A stretch of 64,000 nt of DNA from Amoebophrya sp. A120. Lineage: Eukaryota; Sar; Dinophyceae; Syndiniales; Amoebophryaceae. The notes beneath the pieces are model-generated. The model did no database searches. It had not been told where the DNA came from and saw only the letters and a program-made list of their open reading frames with translations. Where the stretch lies: positions 10,534,311 to 10,598,310 of the forward strand of contig CAJINV010000001.1 of assembly GCA_905178155.1 (NCBI GenBank), read 5' to 3'. Each line of letters starts with the position of its first letter. Positions within the stretch are counted from its first letter, which is position 1. Positions 58,025-64,000 of the stretch are shown here, one piece after another. The position numbers and the translations under genes are program-made.

Positions 58025-61000
58025 ATGGTGGCCCGTTCGCTCCATCCCTTTGCAGCCGCCAGCGTTTTTTGTGCCCGCGGGCCACTGATTTCTCTGCTTT
58101 TACTCGGTGTTGCAACCGCAACCTCGTCTGTTGCAACGACGGCCGTCGTCGAGGAGACCCAGAATCTTGCAGCACAGCAATGGGAGGTGCACACGCAGAC
58201 TTGGAATTTGCACCGCAAGCTTCCGAATCCCCAGCGGTACATGGTTACAATGTACCGCGACGAGTATGGCAAGCACCTACAGTACACGCATTTGCAGGGC
58301 AACGAACGAGACCTGAGCTGGATCAAAGTGTGTCGAAACGCCACCACTGCGGGCCGGCGAGAAGTAGCCGGTGATGTTTCATCATCAACACGACCCGACG
58401 GCACGACGAGAACAGACGACTGCGACTGGTATACGGCCGGACAGGCGTACTGCACCTACGAAAATTCCTTTTTGCGACAAAACGAGCTGGAAGTCTATAG
58501 CGGTGTAGTTCATCAAGAGAGCAAACAAATACCCGCTTTGGCCTCGTCTGAGGAAGACAAAACGTCCGCGCCGAGTCACCAGCAGGTGAAAACGATCGCT
58601 GATGTGCAAAGCGTTGTGAAATCCGCGGAAAACTTCATCACGCCGACAGACTTCAACAACTGCGAAATCCCGCACCTGCACACGTACAACGCCAGCCGCT
58701 TCTACCAAAGAATCCACGAGCCGGACCGGTTCTACAGTCATTTGATGACGCAACGCAATAAGACCCTGCAGCGCTTCCTACCGGACAACCAAGGCCGCTT
58801 AGTCGAGAACCCGTTTTTCTACCCTCAGGCCTACCGCGAGGCCTTGGATTTTTCCCACTTTGGCGGCGGCTCGGATACGCTGATCAGGCAATTGTACTTC
58901 TGTCCAGGAGATGCTCCCCTCGCGATTTTACTGCTACCGAAAGCCGGGTCGAGTTCGGGACAGCGCTTTGTCTGGCGGTACGAAACGGACAGACTGAAGC
59001 AGGCCGTAAAAGAGGAATTTCACCTGAACACCCTCCGGGTTCTGGAGAACGACCGGTACAAGGAAGCCTACGGCGTCCGCTTGCAGGACTTGCAAGACGA
59101 ACAGGCAAAAAAAGCTGCTGCAAAAGATGCTCTTGTCCCTGACGAGGACGCTTCATCTACTAGTCAGAAGCTTTTCCTGGACACTGGCAAGATCCGGCAG
59201 CAGATGCGGGAAAACCCAACCTACAGCGGAAACGTAGATATGCGGTCGGAACAGCTGGAGAACGCGCCGGTCGCGACCCTGTCTCGTGCGGAGCTGGCGA
59301 AGCTGAAGCGGAAGAAGCTCGTCTCTCTCACCGGGTTACTTGTCGACAAAAAGTATCGGGCCAAGTTCAACCGTATCAAATGTAAAAATGTCTGGGTCTG
59401 GAAGACTGCGCGACTTGTCATGCAGCTTTTCCATGACCCATGAGGTCTGGAATGCAGGACCTAGCATGACAGATTCTGCGCGATCTTTCTCATGCCTATC
59501 CTGCATGAGAAACTGCCTCCCGACTTGGTCAAAACTGGACGACTTTTGGTAATCATGCAACACAGATTTTTGCATGTTTCAGATTTAGCATGACAGGTTG
59601 CATTCTTCCAGACCCAGACACTTTTACATTCGATAAACCGCGAACATCGCCCGGCGCTCCAAGACCTGCGCGTATCCTGATGAAAAACGTCCCCACACCA
59701 GAGTCAAGATGGGGATTTTGCAACACAAACCTAGGAGTTTTGGGAGTCACGCATGACAAGTTTCAGTCCGTAAGGTAGTGCAAGTTAGCAAGGAAAGCCG
59801 CGTCACAAATCGATCTGCTGATCCTGTTTACAGCATTACAAGTTCCCAAACACGATTGAAAATACCTGTCATGGGGTTGCGCATCACAAATGTTCCTGTC
59901 ATGGCAAATCTGCATGACAACTCTGGTGTGGGGACGTTTTTACTCAGGATAGCGCGTGCTGGAGCCCTATCTGGTCTTCCGCAGCCCGCGGTGTCCGCTC
60001 TGCTGTCGCGACCAGAAGTGGCGCCGGAAAGTTATCATCGCACGCAATCCCTATGTGCGTTTCGTCAGCGGCTTCTTCTACCTGCTGCGGCAAGCGCTGC
60101 TGCGAACCGACACGGGACTACCCCGCTACTCCTACTGGTATCCTGCGGGCCTGTCCATGTTCTACGATGAAAGCGCCTACGAGTGTGACGACGATGAGGA
60201 CGAGGCTGGTGGTGCTTTTGCAACGCCAGCAGATGCGAAACCATTGGGAGATTCTGGGGAAGGAACTGGAAAAGGGATGGGAAAACTGGAATCGAAAGCT
60301 AAACAAAATGCCATCGCTCAAGTTTCATCGCAAAATAGGCTAACGCACAACTACGACCAGGATCCCGATTTGAAGTGTCCCTCGGCGTTTCGGAAGTACT
60401 TGCTGCGCACCATTCCAAACTTCTTCAGTCGCTTCTTGAAGATCGTGCTGTCTTGGCGTGTTGCTTACGGGAATAAGGGCTTCAAGTTGAATTTGGGTCG
60501 GTTCACCACCGACGAAGCGCACGACATTTTGCACGTACGCCCCGCGTCCGACATTTTGAGTGATCCATGGCTGACCAGCAAGTCGCTCGACCGCAGCGTG
60601 GCAGAAGAGTACTTCCCGACAGATGAACAAACGATAAAAAGAAAGCCAGCCCTACCGGTCGTCGCGGCGGATGAAGCCGAGCTAAAGGAGAAGATGAAAA
60701 GTAATCTTTTTGTCGTTCACCTAGAGCATAAGAGCGAAGACGAAACAAGGCTGCACAAGATACTGTGTGAGGAGGACAAAGCGCAAAAGTGGTGCATATC
60801 CTCGAATGACGAGAAGAAAAAGAAAACCGAAAAGTTCCTGCCGGCAGACGACGTGGCCTTGCAGAAGGCGCTAAGCCACGCGAAGGAGAATCGAGACACG
60901 TACGAGCGCTCCATGCAAACTTTCTCTCTGGAGTACATTGCGGGTTGTCGCTGGAGCAGTAGTCTGCGGAAGTTCCAGGCGCCGGCCTGTTCGGAGAGCA

Positions 61001-61167
61001 GTACCGAACTGCGTTGTGCCTGCAGTGCTCTCGAATGGAAGAAGCTCTGGACCGAAGAAAATCGAAACACGTTTTTGAAGCACTTCTCCTCGGATTTCGA
61101 AATTCTGCAATACGGGACAAACGTTGAAGATCTGCTCCCGCTAGATGATCACAGGAGCAGAGGATGA
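58025..61167 (+). CDS. Golgi-type sulfotransferase (predicted 863 aa)
   Basis: Exons 58025-59373, 59641-59672 and 59957-61167 sum to 2592 nt, a multiple of three; both breaks are introners, leaving a 32-nt mini-exon. The N-terminus has a hydrophobic signal-anchor (LISLLLLGVATATSSVA), as in type II Golgi enzymes. LLPKAGSSSGQRFVWRYE resembles the 5'-phosphosulfate-binding loop and KVIIARNPYVRFVSGFF the 3'-phosphate-binding motif (RNPYxRFVSGF) of carbohydrate sulfotransferases that use PAPS. Between them lies a charged linker of about 150 aa, so the domain is longer than usual. The luminal part has several Cys (CPLCC, CRWSS, CACSA). The acceptor sugar is unknown. The start is the first ATG of the open frame, just before the anchor. 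Confidence 0.78.
59374..59635 (-). mobile_element. Introner, family A (262 bp), in the sulfotransferase gene
   Basis: Flanked by AACCG (59369-59373 and 59636-59640). The left end is TATCAAATGTAAAAATGTCT. The whole element is close to the reverse complement of the VPS13 copy at 35927-36188. Excision joins KYRAKFN to REHRPALQDL. Confidence 0.93.
59673..59951. mobile_element. Introner, family J (279 bp), in the sulfotransferase gene
   Basis: Flanked by GCGCG (59668-59672 and 59952-59956). The ends are TATCCTGATGAAAAACGTCC and, inverted, TATCCTGAGTAAAAACGTCC, followed by CCACACCAGAGT on both sides. Excision joins ALQDLR to VLEPYLVFRS. Confidence 0.92.
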
Positions 61168-61467
61168 AAAGAAAATGCTGGTGCTGCCAAGAATTCATTG
61201 CTGCAGAAAGAGAAAGATCAACATGTCTTCAAGTGCAAATGATTTTCTAGCCCATGATGCAAGACCAAGCACCAAAACAACACGTCCACCGCGAAGTTCA
61301 ACGCAACAACGAACAGGCATGGTAGCGCACCCTTAGAAAAGTAGCAGACCAGACTCGGCACTGGTTCGTCTCCTCGCATCTCACCGAGCACTACAAATCA
61401 CGACTCGTTTTAGGGGTACTGAATTGCTACACTAAATTCAGCCTCCCTCGACCGTAGGAAAAATATC
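61168..61467. other. Intergenic region
   Basis: A 300-bp gap with no coding signal. Confidence 0.6.
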
Positions 61468-62592
61468 ATGGAGCGAGAACTTTTCCGAGCGCTGCGCGAC
61501 TCCTCTGCCGTCCGTCCCAGCGCGAAGGAAGTGAAAGAAGCACTGGCTTTCTGCAATGCGGTGAAGCCGTTGTTTCCGAAGGTAAAAGTGGTGTTGGACG
61601 TTGCCGGGGGGCATGGTGCGCTAGCGGCGGTCTTCCTCATCCTGCACCGGTCCGTGGAACGCGCGGTTGTCATCGACCCCTTCGAAGCGCCCGCAGGAAA
61701 GCGCGGCATATTGACTGCTTGGGGCAAGTACCTTTCCAGAAGGAGGGAAGATCACGAGAACTACATCAAGGAGCGCCTTCGTACTGCTGTTGCTGCCAGT
61801 ATCGAAGAGCAAGACGAAAAAACAGCGTCGCGTTCGACCACGGCGCCTGACGCAGTCGCAACTACACCCACTGCACTGCAGCCACCCGATGGCGAAGAGC
61901 TGGTTTGTCAAGCAGTCACCGAAGATAGTGCGAAAGAATCCGCAGGGAGCGATCACGACCAACATCCTGACTGTGCTTTGCGCTACCGGCACGAAGACCT
62001 CCACACGGGTTTACCAGACGAGCTCGCCACACTTCTGAACAAACATACAACCGAAGATGATTTTGCCGTTCATCCGTCGGAAATCTTAGTCGTGGCCTGT
62101 CACGCGTGCCAGCACCTCACAGACGACACGATCGACATCGCGCAAAGTTTCGGGGTCCACGTTGCCGTGATGCCATGCTGCCACCGCGACCGCACGCAGG
62201 GTCAACGGTGGAAAAGCACGGCGCGGCACCTCGCGGATACGTTCCTTGGTGAACAAAGCGGAATGATGGGAGAGGGTGGAAAAAGTGAAGACAAGAAAGT
62301 CCGGAGAACAAAAAACGACCAGCTATTTGGCACCGTCACCGACCTTCTCACTGCCGGTAGGATGCAGGTCGGCGGGAAAAGCGCGGGAGTCCGCTATGAT
62401 GTCCGCATGCGGTTTATCAACGAAAACATCACGCCCCAGAACCGCATTTTGGTCGGAACGGCACTGAGCCTTGCGGAAGAGGAGAGCAGCACGATGGCGG
62501 ATACGAAAAAGCGGCAGCACGCGGAACGCCAACTCTCAGCGGCCTACCGTGCGGCGCACAAAAGCAAAGCATCAGTGAAGGAGCGACCATGA
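61468..62592 (+). CDS. SAM-dependent methyltransferase-like protein (374 aa)
   Basis: A single-exon gene. VVLDVAGGHGALAAVF is a class I methyltransferase motif I (here AGGHG), followed by the acidic end of strand 2 in AVVIDPFEA. The later VACHACQHLTDD and VAVMPCCHRD blocks are the HAC...PCCH signature I associate with the Methyltransf_32 / GSTCD-like group. An acidic Ser/Thr-rich insertion of about 80 aa separates the two halves and is probably disordered. The Lys/Arg-rich C-terminus could bind RNA or direct the protein to the nucleus. The start at 61468 gives MERELFRALRD just before the domain. The substrate is unknown. Confidence 0.75.
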   Translation: MERELFRALRDSSAVRPSAKEVKEALAFCNAVKPLFPKVKVVLDVAGGHGALAAVFLILHRSVERAVVIDPFEAPAGKRGILTAWGKYLSRRREDHENYIKERLRTAVAASIEEQDEKTASRSTTAPDAVATTPTALQPPDGEELVCQAVTEDSAKESAGSDHDQHPDCALRYRHEDLHTGLPDELATLLNKHTTEDDFAVHPSEILVVACHACQHLTDDTIDIAQSFGVHVAVMPCCHRDRTQGQRWKSTARHLADTFLGEQSGMMGEGGKSEDKKVRRTKNDQLFGTVTDLLTAGRMQVGGKSAGVRYDVRMRFINENITPQNRILVGTALSLAEEESSTMADTKKRQHAERQLSAAYRAAHKSKASVKERP

Positions 62593-63106
62593 TGAAATGT
62601 TCGTATAGGGAACCACTCCTTCGAAATTTGTTTTCGTATATGAAAAGCGACAACGACATTTTCCTTTGACAAAGGAATCAGTGAGCCAACATGATTCTAG
62701 TTTTCTGTGGCCGGGGCATCTCCATCTGTTCATCTCTTCGAAAAACCGAGAGTTCGTTGAGACGAATCCATCGTATTCGTAAAGCACTTCCCCTACAACA
62801 GCAACATTGTCGTTTCGTCGCAACTTCGTGTCGATTTCTTGAATGAGAGAACCTAGAGGAGCTCTGCTCGTCGCTCGCAATCGTGCATGTCGTGCTGGTC
62901 GTGGTAATTTCCTACTTGAGACGCGCAGAACAACAACTCTTTTCCACTCTTTGCTTCCGTAGCCGAGATTAGGCGTCGGTCTCGAATGGGCACAGTGAAA
63001 AAAGCGCAATTCATCTAATCAACAATGTCGCGACAGCGGGGTCGGAGACCAGCCTGTGACTGATATACAAAAGCAGGTCATCAAGAGCATCACGAAGAGC
63101 CACGAG
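62593..63106. other. Intergenic region or unresolved 5' exon of the next gene
   Basis: About 510 bp. The next gene's reading frame is open from 62999 but has no ATG before 63107, so this stretch may hold a leader or a small upstream exon. A short ATG frame at 63025 stops after twelve codons. Confidence 0.5.
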
Positions 63107-64000
63107 ATGGGTGACGGCGCGCACATCAGTAAGGCCGAGAACCTCGAAGCCGATCTGTTTTCCAACAGCAACAACCGATGGCACCTTTTCATGGCGCTCC
63201 GGCTGTGGCTCGTGAGCTTTTTGTTCCCTCTTGGGGCCGGCTTTGCCGACGTGGTTTACTTCTGGCGGTACGGGGTCTTTGCCGGCATCACGCTCCCGAA
63301 TCTCATTGCCTACGGCGTTGCCATCACCGAACGGTTTCTGCCGAACCACTTCGAAGACAAGTTGCAGCCTGACGAGGCGCAGCTCGCCCACAGGATCTCC
63401 TACCGCATGCACGATAAGCCTGGGGGTGTGCTGCTCGGCACCGTGGCCTGCACGGTGCTCGGGGCGGGCATCGCGGCCTTTGCCATGCGGGACCACCACC
63501 GCGTGGGGATTTTGTTCGGGTTGTTTGTCGTGGTGCTGGAAACGATTTCCGCCTGCCACTACGCCTTCGTGTTTCTGGAAAACCCACACGGAAACGAAAC
63601 TTTCCCGGTCGGGCTCCTCTGCTCCGCCACCGCGTTCGGCATTCAGAACTACTTCACGGCCCGCGGACCGCTGCAGATCAACACGGTGGGCATCACCAGC
63701 GTCCTGCAACGGATTCCCGAGCTGCTCTTCCGCGAGGTCTTGGATCCGGAACCCGGGCGCGCCAGCCACACCGCGCTCAACTTGAATGCGGCAGAGCAGG
63801 AGGACCAGTGGCATTTGGGCCGACGCGACTACGTGCGCGAAGGGACCGTGCTGCTGTGTCAGTTTTTCTTGGTGCCGGTTGGCTTTTTTCTCGGCGTCCT
63901 CGCAGCGGGGTACTCCTTCAGCCATATCCAAGAAAAAAACATTGTAGGTGTAACTTTTTTGGAGGAACAGCATTACAAATTTGTCTGGCATGACAGCAAA
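63107..64000 (+). CDS. YoaK/DUF1275-like multi-pass membrane protein, 5' part
   Basis: The frame starts at the ATG at 63107 (MGDGAHISKAENLEADLF) and is open to the window end, but coding should stop at the introner that begins at 63925. After a hydrophilic leader come FPLGAGFADVVYFWRYG, several hydrophobic helices (VGILFGLFVVVLETISA among them), SATAFGIQNYFTARG with INTVGITSVLQ, and a last visible helix at VLLCQFFLVPVGFFLGVL. The GxxD near the first helix and the AFGIQN...TVGITSVL block resemble the DUF1275 (YoaK) family of small membrane proteins, whose role is uncertain. Roughly six membrane segments are expected. The C-terminus lies outside the window. The upstream start is unsure. Confidence 0.6.
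   Translation, partial: MGDGAHISKAENLEADLFSNSNNRWHLFMALRLWLVSFLFPLGAGFADVVYFWRYGVFAGITLPNLIAYGVAITERFLPNHFEDKLQPDEAQLAHRISYRMHDKPGGVLLGTVACTVLGAGIAAFAMRDHHRVGILFGLFVVVLETISACHYAFVFLENPHGNETFPVGLLCSATAFGIQNYFTARGPLQINTVGITSVLQRIPELLFREVLDPEPGRASHTALNLNAAEQEDQWHLGRRDYVREGTVLLCQFFLVPVGFFLGVLAAGYSFSHIQEKNIVGVTFLEEQHYKFVWHDSK
63925..64000. mobile_element. Introner, left part only (family G/D-like), in the DUF1275-like gene
   Basis: Starts TATCCAAGAAAAAAACATTG directly after AGCCA (63920-63924), then GTGTAACTTTTTTGG and GCATTACAAATTTG, matching the left part of the element at 56947. It runs off the window. The right end and the second AGCCA are predicted, not seen. Confidence 0.78.

Noticed and set aside
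62956-62963. CCGTAGCC, the first eight bases of the dinoflagellate spliced leader as I recall it
   Set aside because: The match stops after eight bases and is at chance level; the following sequence does not resemble the leader.
63011-63991. A 326-codon open frame on the minus strand
   Set aside because: The plus-strand frame over the same bases encodes clear hydrophobic helices with DUF1275-like motifs; the minus-strand product is an Arg/His/Val-rich shadow.

Overview
The window looks like nuclear DNA of a dinoflagellate-lineage protist, most probably a parasitic syndinian such as Amoebophrya. Four things point there: all twelve genes lie on the plus strand in one head-to-tail array, the exons are GC-rich with short GT-AG introns, the proteins are typical eukaryotic ones (VPS13, phospholipid scramblase, PP2C, EF-hand proteins, RCC1 repeats), and many coding exons are interrupted by intron-like inverted-repeat elements (introners). 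The species call is an inference from memory of introner reports in Amoebophrya; no rRNA gene is present to test it.

Layout from left to right: the 3' part of a PP2C phosphatase (to 1232); a PDZ plus EF-hand protein (2216-5893); a coiled-coil EF-hand protein (6412-7928); a giant VPS13-like bridge lipid-transfer protein (8893-37144, 8701 aa predicted); an RCC1-repeat protein (37932-41401); a ten-exon EF-hand protein (41980-45659); a zinc-dependent MDR dehydrogenase (46270-47735); an unrecognised MGGCC-starting, Cys-rich protein (48400-53768); a phospholipid scramblase (55389-57438); a Golgi-type sulfotransferase (58025-61167); a SAM methyltransferase-like protein (61468-62592); and the start of a YoaK/DUF1275-like membrane protein (63107 to the window end). 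Intergenic gaps are 0.3-1.6 kb and I see no RNA genes or minus-strand genes. The gene order suggests no shared pathway beyond a general membrane-lipid and calcium flavour (VPS13, scramblase, several EF-hand proteins).

The main signal is a set of 21 complete introners plus one cut by the right window edge. Each starts TAT and ends ATA, has terminal inverted repeats (TIRs) and is flanked by a 5-bp direct repeat (target-site duplication, TSD). All 21 sit inside coding sequence. Removing one element plus one TSD copy restores the reading frame every time; with these joins the summed exon lengths of the VPS13, RCC1, EF-hand, MGGCC and sulfotransferase genes are exact multiples of three, and conserved motifs are rebuilt in PP2C, VPS13 and scramblase. 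No element can be removed at GT-AG ends whatever offset is used within the TSD, whereas the ordinary introns of the same genes are GT-AG. Several TIR families coexist, at least two occur in both orientations relative to the host gene, and all share an internal TTGTNATGC-type motif.

The exon structures are my own reading of the sequence and have not been checked against transcripts.
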